42,008 nucleotides of DNA from a virus. The notes under the pieces are model-generated. The model was not told the origin of the DNA, did no database searches, and saw nothing but the letters and a program-made list of their open reading frames with translations. Below are positions 31,431 to 38,641 of the stretch, piece after piece (position 1 is the stretch's first letter; every line of letters begins with the position of its first letter). The stretch spans positions 1 to 42,008 of the IMG/VR virus record IMGVR_UViG_3300045051_000275; one strand, 5' to 3'. Position numbers and translations under genes: made by a program.

Positions 31431-32176
31431 TCTCCCCCCTCCCGCATCGGCACGAGGTTGACGCCGGTACACTGGTTCACCTCCAGCGTCCTCAAGATCG
31501 CCCTCCCGATGGCTTCGACGACCGGAACGCAGACCGAGTTGCCGAGTGCCTTGAGGCGATGTCGGTCCAGCCGTCCGGAAAGCCCATCTGCCGCTCCCAG
31601 TTCTGCGGAGTGACGACCGCCGTCCTGCATCCCGGCCACTTCTGCATAGACGGGCAAGACTGGTTCGCGGTCGCCGTCGGCGTATGCGAGAACCCAGAGG
31701 CGCGACCGCCGATGATTGAATCCGACGGCACAAGCCGGAATTTCAAGCGGTGGCGCGACTTCGTAGCCGAGACCTTCCAGGTCAAGAACCACCTCATCGA
31801 GTGCCACCCCGTCCATGTGAGGCACGTTCTCGCCCAGGACGAAGCTAGGCCGGGCCTCGTCAACAAGGCGGCGCATCTGAGGCCAGAGGTAGCGGTCATC
31901 AGACGTGCCTCGTCTCCGACCTCGTGAAGCTGAAGAAAACGGTTGGCAAGGGAATCCGCCAGCGATGACGTCAACCGTCCCTCGAAAAGCTCGCCCGTCG
32001 AGCGAGGAGACGTCTCCGAATACCGGGACGCCCGGCCAGTGCTTCTCGAGGACCGCCCGGCAGAACCTGTCCCGTTCGCAGAACGCGACGGTGCGGAACC
32101 CGCCGGTTCGTTCAAGCCCGAGGCTGATGCCGCCGATGCCGCTGAACAGGTCGAGGACGCGGAGCGGGGCATTCAC
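31427..32176 (-). CDS. dcm: Compact DNA (cytosine-5) methyltransferase
   Basis: A 249-residue enzyme from GTG 32176. Motif I LDLFSGIGGISLG, motif IV GGFPCQPFS with catalytic Cys77, motif VI GENVPH, motif VIII NHRRSRLW and the closing KALGNSV are all present. Only about 45 residues separate motif VIII from motif IX/X, so the target-recognition region is nearly absent, much shorter than in Dcm or HhaI; the enzyme is far below the usual 330-400 residues. No partner restriction enzyme is encoded. Its last 11 residues (TGVNLVPMREG) match those of the gene before it, and the DNA ends are direct repeats. Confidence 0.85.
   Translation of the reverse strand: MNAPLRVLDLFSGIGGISLGLERTGGFRTVAFCERDRFCRAVLEKHWPGVPVFGDVSSLDGRAFRGTVDVIAGGFPCQPFSSASRGRRRGTSDDRYLWPQMRRLVDEARPSFVLGENVPHMDGVALDEVVLDLEGLGYEVAPPLEIPACAVGFNHRRSRLWVLAYADGDREPVLPVYAEVAGMQDGGRHSAELGAADGLSGRLDRHRLKALGNSVCVPVVEAIGRAILRTLEVNQCTGVNLVPMREGGE
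31436..31469. repeat. Direct repeat flanking the dcm gene, copy 1
   Basis: 34 bases matching copy 2 (32179-32212) at 28 positions, starting with an exact CCCCTCCCGCATCGG. Encodes the C-terminal TGVNLVPMREG of the methyltransferase on the minus strand. Confidence 0.7.
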
Positions 32177-32553
32177 TCCCCCTCCCGCATCGGAACCAGA
32201 TTCACCCCGGTAAGTGCGATCCGGATCTGGGCCGCGACGGTCAGCGGAGAGATCAGGTCGTGCGGGCGCGAGGCGAGGTTGGCGGCGATCCGGTCGACGC
32301 GGCGCAGGGCGTCGAGCTGGGCGAGGTTGGCGTCGGCGAGGAGGGTGAGGTGCTGCCGAAGGGTGACGGGGTTGTCGGAGGGGTGAAGGGTTCGTGACGG
32401 TGCCGTTTCGGTCGCGCACGACGCCCCCGGATGGGTCGGCGTGCCCCCGGATGGGTGATCGGGGCCGATACCTACGCTATCCTCGGATGGTGCGGTGTGC
32501 TGCTCTGACCTCTCCGAAGTGGAGGGCGAGCGCGGGTAGGTCGCGTCAGGCAT
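32173..32553 (-). CDS. Hypothetical protein between integrase and dcm
   Basis: A 126-residue protein whose ATG overlaps the integrase stop by 8 bases. The first 60 residues are Ser/Thr/Pro-rich and disordered; residues 65-110 form a helix (LRQHLTLLADANLAQLDALR); the last 12 (LTGVNLVPMREG) are almost the same as the end of the methyltransferase. It may have gained its 3' end by the duplication that flanks dcm. Function unknown. Confidence 0.55.
   Translation of the reverse strand: MPDATYPRSPSTSERSEQHTAPSEDSVGIGPDHPSGGTPTHPGASCATETAPSRTLHPSDNPVTLRQHLTLLADANLAQLDALRRVDRIAANLASRPHDLISPLTVAAQIRIALTGVNLVPMREGE
32179..32212. repeat. Direct repeat flanking the dcm gene, copy 2
   Basis: Second copy of the 34-base imperfect repeat, 743 bases from copy 1, which is almost the length of dcm. 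It encodes the C-terminal tail of the preceding hypothetical protein. Confidence 0.7.
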
Positions 32554-33739
32554 TACGGATGCTCCTCGGCCGGAAGGCGGCCGGTGCCGTGGACGGTTTC
32601 GTATCGAGAGCAGCACGGACGAGGTCGACGGTTTCGCCGCCCGGTCGTGCGTACCGCTCGGTCGTGCGCGTCGAGGCGTGCCCGAGCGCGCGGGCGATCA
32701 CCTGGAGGGGGACGCCGGCCGTCGCCAGCCGCGAGGCGAACGTGTGCCGCAGGTCGTGGAAGCGGAGCCGGCGCGTGATGCCGGCAAGGCGCTTGGCCGT
32801 CTCGAAGTGGGCCTTGATCTGCGACGTACAGACGGGCTTTCCGTGGGGACCGATGAATACGCGCTGCCCGACGACGGCGCGGGCCTTGACCTCGTCGAGA
32901 GCGGCGCGGCACGCCTCGGAGATGGGGATCACGGACTCGACGCCAGTCTTCTGCCGGGGCAGGGACAGCACCTCGCCCTCGACGTCGGCCCACGTCAACG
33001 CCTTGAGGTCGGAGAGCGACAGGCCGGTTTCGAGCGCGACGATGAAGAGCGGCTTCGACGCACGGAACAGGGCGAAGCGGACGCCCGCCGCCTCGCCGTC
33101 GGGACGGGGTACGGCGTTGACCGTAGCGCCCCGGTCGATCCTGACGACGCGCTCCTCGCCGAGCATCCGGCGGAACCCGGCCTCGTCGTCGAACGCGGCG
33201 AGGAACCGCTCGCGCTCCTCGTCGGGCATCTCCAGCGACAGCGGGTCGGCCTTGCGGGTCGGAAGCCGGCGCGACAGCGGGTAGAACGGGATCTCCCGGC
33301 GCGAGGCCGCGTCGTTCAGCACCTTGCGGAGCGTCGAGAGCGTGTGGTTGACGGTGGACGGCGCGAACTTCAGCCCGACAGCCACGTCCTTCACGTCTGC
33401 GTCGGTCAGCTTCGCGAGGGGCTTCTCCCCGATCACGGCGACGAGCCGGCGCACGTCGAGGCGGAACGCCTTGGCCGCTGCCGGGGCGAGCGTGGCGGTC
33501 AGCTTGCGGTCGAAGGCGGCGCAGTAGGTCCGAAGCGTCCAGACCGTAGCCCTGCCGTCGCGCGCCCCGAGTTCGGCCTTGAATCGGGCGTACTCCTCGA
33601 CGGCCTGCTCCCGGTCACGAACGGCGACGGTGCGCTTGCGGCGGACGCGGCCGGCGGTGCCAGGGATGCAGACGACGAAGGACGCCTTGCCTTTGCGGGA
33701 GTCGTAGTAGAAGCCGGCGGCGCGGAAGGCTTTCCTCAC
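32546..33739 (-). CDS. int: Tyrosine-type integrase
   Basis: A 397-residue tyrosine recombinase from GTG 33739 (GTGA overlap). It has an N-terminal arm-binding-like region (FYYDSRKGKASF), a core-binding domain (residues 65-160) and a catalytic domain with Lys264, His328 and Arg331 (RFHDLRHTFASR), His354 (LGHAS) and the nucleophile Tyr363 (RYARP). The first catalytic Arg, normally in TG-L/M-R, is Ser241 here (ETGLSLSDLKAL). A small excisionase-like gene lies 0.2 kb upstream. The attP site was not identified; the surrounding DNA is fully coding. Confidence 0.88.
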   Translation of the reverse strand: MRKAFRAAGFYYDSRKGKASFVVCIPGTAGRVRRKRTVAVRDREQAVEEYARFKAELGARDGRATVWTLRTYCAAFDRKLTATLAPAAAKAFRLDVRRLVAVIGEKPLAKLTDADVKDVAVGLKFAPSTVNHTLSTLRKVLNDAASRREIPFYPLSRRLPTRKADPLSLEMPDEERERFLAAFDDEAGFRRMLGEERVVRIDRGATVNAVPRPDGEAAGVRFALFRASKPLFIVALETGLSLSDLKALTWADVEGEVLSLPRQKTGVESVIPISEACRAALDEVKARAVVGQRVFIGPHGKPVCTSQIKAHFETAKRLAGITRRLRFHDLRHTFASRLATAGVPLQVIARALGHASTRTTERYARPGGETVDLVRAALDTKPSTAPAAFRPRSIRNA

Positions 33740-33927
33740 CTGGGGTACTCCTCGCACGCGCCCGGCCGGTGAGGGAACACCCAGCATACCCGCGTGTCTC
33801 GCGAGAACGAATCGTTGTCGCGCCACTTGCCGAGCCTCTTCCCGCACGACGCGCAAACGAACGTATCGGTGGCTTCGAGCGCGGTTACGGCTTGGGCCTT
33901 TGTGGGTTCAACGCGAACGATGCTCAC
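33736..33927 (-). CDS. Zinc-binding protein upstream of integrase
   Basis: A 63-residue protein from GTG 33927, with CASC at 24-27 and further Cys at 48 and 57, a possible zinc site around a Trp/Asp-rich loop (RLGKWRDNDSFSRDTRVCW). It is coupled to both the excisionase-like gene and int, so it may be an accessory of integration or excision. No homologue recognised. Confidence 0.6.
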   Translation of the reverse strand: MSIVRVEPTKAQAVTALEATDTFVCASCGKRLGKWRDNDSFSRDTRVCWVFPHRPGACEEYPR

Positions 33928-34103
33928 GCTGCCTCCCGCTCCTTGAGCCACGCCTCGACCTCATGCGCGGGATAGGCGACGGCAGACGGCGAGTAGCGGA
34001 CCCAGCCGCGAGGGCCGCGCCCCTGCTTGCGCCACTTGGCGAGCGTGGCGGTCTGGATGCCGAGCTTCTTGGCGACGACGGGGGCGAGGATGTAGTCGGT
34101 CAT
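33924..34103 (-). CDS. xis: Excisionase-like helix-turn-helix protein
   Basis: A 59-residue protein, too short for many gene finders. It starts MTDYILAPVVAKKLGIQTAT, a MerR/AlpA-type helix-turn-helix, continues with LAKWRKQGRGPRGW, the basic wing, and has YPAHEVEAWLKE, matching the 'W-x-x-x-G-x-GP-x-x-x-x-G-x-x-x-x-Y-x-x-x-x-x-x-W' layout of phage excisionases and AlpA-like regulators. Adjacent to the integrase gene, it most likely directs excision. ATG overlaps the upstream stop. Confidence 0.8.
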   Translation of the reverse strand: MTDYILAPVVAKKLGIQTATLAKWRKQGRGPRGWVRYSPSAVAYPAHEVEAWLKEREAA

Positions 34104-34204
34104 CTGCTTCGCTCCGCGTAGAACCAGCGCACGACGGCGCCCGCGAACATCCCGGCGAGGAATGCTGCGGCGAGGGCGGCGTCGAGGAGGGAGGGGGCGG
34201 TCAC
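34100..34204 (-). CDS. 34-residue single-pass membrane microprotein
   Basis: A tiny frame from GTG 34204 (GTGA overlap) ending with a TGA that overlaps the excisionase ATG. It encodes one transmembrane helix (LAAAFLAGMFAGAVVRWFY) with a short polar start and a basic-acidic tail. The two-sided 4-base overlaps support translation. Function unknown. Confidence 0.55.
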   Translation of the reverse strand: MTAPSLLDAALAAAFLAGMFAGAVVRWFYAERSR

Positions 34205-34377
34205 GGGCGCTCCTTGGCGGCGTCGTCTTGCGGCAACGCGAACCCGACCTGCTTCGGCGCGGGAACGAGCGGATGACCGTCAGGCGAGTAGAGAACGGGG
34301 CGCGGCTCTGGGTCGCGTTCGTAGAGTGTCGGCTTCGGCGGGGACGGCTCGGACCACGTCCATCCGGCGCGGCTCAC
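34201..34377 (-). CDS. Proline-rich small protein
   Basis: A 58-residue protein with many Pro (SEPSPPKPTLYERDPEPRPV) and no predicted structure except a short C-terminal helix. Overlaps both neighbours by 4 bases. Probably disordered; function unknown. Confidence 0.5.
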   Translation of the reverse strand: MSRAGWTWSEPSPPKPTLYERDPEPRPVLYSPDGHPLVPAPKQVGFALPQDDAAKERP

Positions 34378-34697
34378 GGCTTGCCTCCGGCGGCGTCGTC
34401 GAAGGCGGCGACGGCGAGCCGGAACCGGCACTCGGTGCATCTCGGATCGCGCCCCGAAGCCTCGCAACCGTTGTCGTGGCGGCAGTCCATCGCGCCGCGC
34501 TGGAAAAGCGAGGCGAACTCTTCTGCGCCCTCCCGCATCTCCACCGCCGCCCGCGCGACTGCGAGGAGGCGGGGGCCGTGCTTCTCCCAGAAGACGCTCC
34601 GGCAGAAGTGGGCCTTGTCCCACTCCTCGTTGTCCCGCGCGAACACGCACTCTTCCTGCCGCCGCTCCCCCTCTTCGATGATCTCGGCGAGCGTCAT
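34374..34697 (-). CDS. Hypothetical protein with C-terminal Cys cluster
   Basis: A 107-residue protein. The N-terminal 65 residues form charged helices (AEIIEEGERRQEECVF); the C-terminal part has Cys/His residues at CRHDNGC and CTEC that may bind zinc. Its ATG shares bases with the upstream TGA (TGATG). No family recognised. Confidence 0.55.
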   Translation of the reverse strand: MTLAEIIEEGERRQEECVFARDNEEWDKAHFCRSVFWEKHGPRLLAVARAAVEMREGAEEFASLFQRGAMDCRHDNGCEASGRDPRCTECRFRLAVAAFDDAAGGKP

Positions 34698-35299
34698 CAG
34701 CGGCCTCCCTTGGCGGCGTCGAGGGCGGCGAGCGTGGCGTTGCAGATCGAGCAGACCGAGCGGATAGCCTCCCTGACGCCGTCGCCAGCGGGCTTCGGCG
34801 CGCCGTCGAGGGCGCTCCGGAGCCTGATGACCTTCGCTGCGGTCTCCGGCGGGAGCATGTCCTCGACTCCGACGTAGTCCTCAAGCAACGCGAGCGCCGC
34901 CTCCCTGGCGCCGTCGCCAGCGGGCGGGGCGGGGGCAAACCGCAACGCCCAGTAACCGTCGGCGCGCTTCACCCAACTCCCGAACCTGATCGACCTGCCG
35001 TTCGAGTCCTCGACCTCAACGAAACGGCCGGAGGCGTGCTCGGGCGGCCCGTCGAAGACGATATCGATGAACTCGACCGCCTCCGGCTGCGGGGCGGGGG
35101 CAGTGGCGGCGAACGTCGGACGCGGTTCACAGGAGCAGACGCAGCCGCGAGGCGGGGCGTACCCGTGGACCTCGCAACGCTGCTCCGTGGCGGCGAGGAG
35201 GGCGCGGACCGCCTGCCCCAGCACGATCGGGTTGTGGACGTTGTAGGCCAGCGCCTCCTCGGCCTGACGGCGGGCGGCGGAGAGGGCGGGGCTAGGCAT
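34697..35299 (-). CDS. Hypothetical multidomain protein
   Basis: A 200-residue protein: a helical N-terminus (ARRQAEEALAYNVHNPIVLG), a Cys cluster (CEVHGYAPPRGCVCSC), a beta segment with FVEVEDSNGRSIRFGSWVKR that resembles a small SH3-like or PUA-like fold, and a C-terminal helix with CSIC. The internal PAGDG-REA repeat (residues 126-131 and 170-175) suggests a duplicated linker. Function unknown. Confidence 0.55.
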   Translation of the reverse strand: MPSPALSAARRQAEEALAYNVHNPIVLGQAVRALLAATEQRCEVHGYAPPRGCVCSCEPRPTFAATAPAPQPEAVEFIDIVFDGPPEHASGRFVEVEDSNGRSIRFGSWVKRADGYWALRFAPAPPAGDGAREAALALLEDYVGVEDMLPPETAAKVIRLRSALDGAPKPAGDGVREAIRSVCSICNATLAALDAAKGGR

Positions 35300-35526
35300 C
35301 ACCCCTCCGTCTCGCCCGTGTACCCGTCGCGCCCGTCGCCGGGGAACGCCATCCCATCGAGCGGGATAAGCTGGCAGTAGTAGCCCATCGCCGCCGAGAT
35401 GTTGCGCAGCTTCGCGGCGTGCTCCTCGCAGATCGCGGCCTCGTCCTGCCCGGCCCACGCGAAGCGGTAGGCGGGCGGGTTCAAGCACGCGGGCTTCTGG
35501 TTGCACTTCGTCAGGTCACTTCCCAT
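35299..35526 (-). CDS. Small Cys/His protein
   Basis: A 75-residue protein with C8, C14, C33 and H36 plus C51 (KCNQKPACLNPPAYRF, AAICEEHAAKL), a treble-clef-like C-x5-C...C-x2-H arrangement often seen in phage zinc-binding proteins. ATG 35526 overlaps the upstream gene by 11 bases. Function unknown. Confidence 0.6.
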   Translation of the reverse strand: MGSDLTKCNQKPACLNPPAYRFAWAGQDEAAICEEHAAKLRNISAAMGYYCQLIPLDGMAFPGDGRDGYTGETEG

Positions 35527-35695
35527 GGTCCCCCTCCTTTTCGCGCTCGGCGGCGCGGGTGCGTGCAGCGTGGTAGCCCTCTCGTTCGGTGTAGAACTTC
35601 GTCTGCCTGCCGCCGTACGGGTGGTAGCAGCACGGGATGCCGGGGCGGGAGCCGCACTTCGGGCACTCGATGGCGAGCGGGTCGCGGGCGGTCAC
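35516..35695 (-). CDS. Phage-type zinc-binding protein
   Basis: A 59-residue protein from GTG 35695 (GTGA overlap). IECPKCGSRPGIPCCYHP followed by a helix with HAARTRAAER fits the CPxCGxxxGxxC ... HaaR pattern of small phage zinc-finger proteins that are widespread in actinophages and others. Its role in those phages is unknown. Confidence 0.65.
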   Translation of the reverse strand: MTARDPLAIECPKCGSRPGIPCCYHPYGGRQTKFYTEREGYHAARTRAAEREKEGDHGK

Positions 35696-36294
35696 GGCTG
35701 GCCTCCCGCGAGGGCGGCGCGGGCGCGACACGAGGCGCACGGCCCCGCAGCCTTCATGTCAACGCACGTCCCGCCCCATCCGATCTTGATCAGCCAGCAC
35801 GGGTGCTGCCCAATCTCCCGCAGCGCCGCCTCGTAGCGGGCGGCGCGGGACTCGGCGGCGATCAGCCCGCGAAGCCTCGCCACCCCGCGCTCGAACTGCT
35901 CCTCGCCGTAGGTGTCTCCGACGCCCAGAAGCCGCTCTAGCTCGTCGCGCATCGCCCAGCGGCGATCCGCCGTGAATCGGTAGCTGTCGCGCTCGGTCTC
36001 GGCGGCTTGCAGCGCCCGGAGCCGCTCCATCCCAGCCTCGAACGCGCCGGGTTCCATCGTGTCGCTGACGCCGAGGATCTCCTCGAACTCGCGCCGCATC
36101 CCGACGCGAACGGACAGCGACGCCTCTGCGGACCACGCACGCTGGAGCGCTGCGTTCTTCTGCGCCTCCAACTCCGCGCACCGCGCCTCGGCGGCGGCGA
36201 GCCTCGCTTCGGCGTCGAGCGCGCGGTTCTGGTAGTAGGACAGGCGCGACTCCAGATCGGCGGGAGACAGGCCGTGGTCGTCAGATCGGCTCAT
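35692..36294 (-). CDS. Coiled-coil protein with internal duplication
   Basis: A 200-residue protein. Residues 12-60 form a coiled coil (ALDAEARLAAAEARCAELEA). Two similar segments follow, REFEEILGVSDTMEPGAFEA (68-87) and DELERLLGVGDTYGEEQFER (117-136), each ending in MERLRALQAAE or VARLRGLIAAE, about 49 residues apart. The C-terminus has CVDMKAAGPCASC, a possible metal site. ATG overlaps the upstream gene by 14 bases. Perhaps a structural scaffold for DNA metabolism; unproven. Confidence 0.6.
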   Translation of the reverse strand: MSRSDDHGLSPADLESRLSYYQNRALDAEARLAAAEARCAELEAQKNAALQRAWSAEASLSVRVGMRREFEEILGVSDTMEPGAFEAGMERLRALQAAETERDSYRFTADRRWAMRDELERLLGVGDTYGEEQFERGVARLRGLIAAESRAARYEAALREIGQHPCWLIKIGWGGTCVDMKAAGPCASCRARAALAGGQP

Positions 36295-36715
36295 CGTCGC
36301 TGCCCCAGCCGGACGCGGCGGTCGTCCTGCTCGGCTTCCAGCCCGACCGCAGCCGCTTCGCCCAGCCCCGCGCGCGCGAGGCGTCGAGCCGCTGGTACTT
36401 GAGTTTCTTCTGGTCCTCCTCGGTCTTGCCCTCGTTCGTCGAGCAGAAGTAGTCCAGGCGATCGGCGACCATGTCGAGGTACTCCGGCGGGCATTCGCTG
36501 AACCGCTTGCCGCGCATCGTCGGGCCGGTCCAGTCGCGGGGGTCCTTCGCCTTGACCTCGGGGTCGCCGTACTTCCCGTCGAGGTCGGCGTCGGAGGCGA
36601 CACGCTGTCCGCGCTCCGGCTCCGCGTTCCCGCCCTTGACCAGATGCAGGTCGAGGAGCGTCTTCAGCGACTCGTCGATCGACTTGAGGACGGCGAGGAT
36701 CTCGGACTCGCTCAC
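36281..36715 (-). CDS. Conserved phage recombination/replication accessory protein with acidic tail
   Basis: A 144-residue protein co-translated with the exonuclease-annealase gene (GTGA overlap). A helical start is followed by DLDGKYGDPEVKAKDPRDW and FSECPPEYLDMVADRLDYF, a pattern I associate with a conserved phage protein found near recombination genes, and an acidic C-terminal tip (GSDDEPI) similar in character to SSB tails that recruit partner proteins. It may be a single-strand DNA or RecT partner; this is inferred from location and tail. Confidence 0.6.
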   Translation of the reverse strand: MSESEILAVLKSIDESLKTLLDLHLVKGGNAEPERGQRVASDADLDGKYGDPEVKAKDPRDWTGPTMRGKRFSECPPEYLDMVADRLDYFCSTNEGKTEEDQKKLKYQRLDASRARGWAKRLRSGWKPSRTTAASGWGSDDEPI

Positions 36716-38139
36716 GCCGCCACCCGCTCGTTCTGCTCGCGCATGTCGGTCAGCTCCTCCGGCGTATAGAGGCCCGCGAGGAGGTCGGGGTAGACGAGGC
36801 GCGCGAGCCTGGCCTGCGCGCGGGCGACGAGCATGTCGGTCGGGTTCTTGCCCCAGCCGGACTTCGCCCAGGCGTCCTCGGACTTCGGCCACGCCTGCCG
36901 GGCCATCTCGATCGTGTGCGTCAGGCGGACGGGGCTCCGCGCGCCCTTGCGCTTCGTCTCGAAGGTGGCCTGCTTCTCGTCGAAGGAGATCGGCTCGAAG
37001 AACTCGGCGAGGCCGGACTTCATGACGAGCGCGGCCATGAGCGAGGCGGACAGCGTGTGCTTGCCGTCGAGGTTGTGGATCGACCGGAGCGATGCCATCG
37101 CCGGGAGACCCAGCTCGCGGCCAACCATGACCGTCGAGAGGACGCCCTGCGGCGTGCCGTAGGAGCTGAACATCCGCGAGTCGAAGAGGTCGCGGGCGAG
37201 CTTGCGGGCCTGCTCCATCGAGCGCGGGTCGAGCTGCCGCTCCCACTCGGGCGGGGCGGGGGCGAGGACTTCGGCCTCGCGCACGGCGAGGGTCGTGACG
37301 TTCTGCGGGGCGGGGGCGGGCTCCTCGACGATCTCCACGGTCTTCTCCTCCTCGGCGACGAACTCCGCCGCCTCTACGGGCACCCTCTCCTCGAGCACCT
37401 CGTCGAACGGGATCGCGGCATCGAACCGGAGCGAGACGAGCTGCTGCACGGTCTCGACGCGCGGGGCGAACTCCTTGAGCGACTCCACCTCGGACGGCTT
37501 GAGCGGCGACGGCTGCGCCTCGGCGGCGGCGTAGAGGCTCGCGATGTCGCCGTGGACGAAGAGGAGCTTGGCGGCCGTCTTGGGGCCGATGTTCCGAGCG
37601 CCCTTGATGTTGTCCGCCGCGTCCCCGACGAGGGTCAGGTAGTCACGGACCTTCGCGGGCGGCACCCCGAGCTTCGCCTCGACGGCGGCCTCGTCGTACT
37701 CCGCGCCGGTCGCCGGGGACTTCACGCGGACGGAGGGCGAGACGAGCTGGAGGAGATCCTTGTCGGCCGAGACGACGAGGACCGTCATGCCGCGCTCGGT
37801 CGCGATCTTCGTGGCGGTCGCGATGAGGTCGTCCGCCTCCATGCCGGGCTGCGCCCAGACGGGGAAGCCGTCCGCGGCGAGGCGCTCGCGGGCGACGTCG
37901 ATCTGGTGCATGAGGGTCGCGTCGCGCTCGCCGCGCTGCGCCTTGTAGGCCGGGTCGATCTCGGCGCGGAAGCTCTTGCCGGAGTCGCAGCAGACGGCGA
38001 CGTGGGGCTGGCCGGTGGCGAGGGCGCGGACCTTCGCGACGGTCGCGGTGGAGACGTGGTTCACGTCCGGATCGTTGCCGGACATGTGGAAAATGGGATA
38101 TGCGATCGAACTGAGGTCGATCAAGACGAGGTCGGGCAT
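36712..38139 (-). CDS. 5'-3' exonuclease (FEN/PolA type) fused to RecT-like single-strand annealing protein
   Basis: A 475-residue protein with AAGGAGAG before its ATG. Residues 1-245 are a FEN/PolA-type 5' nuclease with metal ligands Asp8, Asp52, Glu101/Asp103/Asp104 (MEADDLIAT), Asp126/Asp128 (SADKDLLQL) and Asp173/Asp176 in VGDAADNIKGARNIGPKTAA, which is also its helix-hairpin-helix. Residues 250-295 are an acidic Pro/Glu linker. Residues 300-465 resemble RecT-family annealases: VMVGRELGLPAMASLRSIHN, LDGKHTLSASLMAALVMKSG, WGKNPTDMLVARAQARLARL, YPDLLAGLYTPEE. One chain would both resect an end and anneal the strand. No other RecE/Exo-type nuclease is present. Confidence 0.82.
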   Translation of the reverse strand: MPDLVLIDLSSIAYPIFHMSGNDPDVNHVSTATVAKVRALATGQPHVAVCCDSGKSFRAEIDPAYKAQRGERDATLMHQIDVARERLAADGFPVWAQPGMEADDLIATATKIATERGMTVLVVSADKDLLQLVSPSVRVKSPATGAEYDEAAVEAKLGVPPAKVRDYLTLVGDAADNIKGARNIGPKTAAKLLFVHGDIASLYAAAEAQPSPLKPSEVESLKEFAPRVETVQQLVSLRFDAAIPFDEVLEERVPVEAAEFVAEEEKTVEIVEEPAPAPQNVTTLAVREAEVLAPAPPEWERQLDPRSMEQARKLARDLFDSRMFSSYGTPQGVLSTVMVGRELGLPAMASLRSIHNLDGKHTLSASLMAALVMKSGLAEFFEPISFDEKQATFETKRKGARSPVRLTHTIEMARQAWPKSEDAWAKSGWGKNPTDMLVARAQARLARLVYPDLLAGLYTPEELTDMREQNERVAA

Positions 38140-38159
38140 CTCTCTCTCCTTTGCTCTGG

Positions 38160-38399
38160 TTACGCCGCGTCACGCGGCCGGAAGCTGACGACGTTCGGCG
38201 CGTGCCACTCCTCGGGCAGCGGCGCGGGCGAGTCGTCGATGAGCGAGGACATATCTCGCTGCTCCATGCGGAGCAGGTACTCGCGGAGCGCCTGCTCGTC
38301 GCGGCGCGTGGCCTTGACGGCATCGACGAACTCGACGAGCCAGTAGCAGGCCAACATGAGAACGAAAACGAGGACGATGACCAGCGGTCCAGAGATCAC
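38160..38399 (-). CDS. Small single-pass membrane protein
   Basis: A 79-residue protein with one N-terminal transmembrane segment (PLVIVLVFVLMLACYWLVEF) and a charged cytoplasmic tail with a helix (EQALREYLLRMEQRD). GTG start overlaps the upstream stop. An early membrane protein might act in superinfection exclusion or in anchoring replication; no motif supports either. Confidence 0.55.
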   Translation of the reverse strand: MISGPLVIVLVFVLMLACYWLVEFVDAVKATRRDEQALREYLLRMEQRDMSSLIDDSPAPLPEEWHAPNVVSFRPRDAA

Positions 38400-38641
38400 G
38401 CTGCCTCCAGTCGCCCGGCGTCGGAGTAGACGCGGGCCATTTCTCGTTCGTACACGACGCGAAGAACGTCCTCGACGTGCGGCAGGAGCGGGCGCTCCTC
38501 GCGCTCGATCGCGTAGACGTACGCGACCGAGAATCCAGAGACCTCGGCGATGCGATACGCCGGGATCCAGAGCGCGAGGCGGATCTGTCGCCAGTATGCG
38601 GCGCGGGACGGGGGCTGGCCGTAGGCGCGGTAGCGGATCAC
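38396..38641 (-). CDS. XRE-like helix-turn-helix protein
   Basis: An 81-residue protein with a Cro/C1-like HTH: a helix (WRQIRLALWIPAYRIAEVSG), a recognition helix (FSVAYVYAIEREERPL) and a third helix (VEDVLRVVYEREM). GTG start, GTGA overlap. Probably an early-operon regulator. Confidence 0.65.
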   Translation of the reverse strand: MIRYRAYGQPPSRAAYWRQIRLALWIPAYRIAEVSGFSVAYVYAIEREERPLLPHVEDVLRVVYEREMARVYSDAGRLEAA

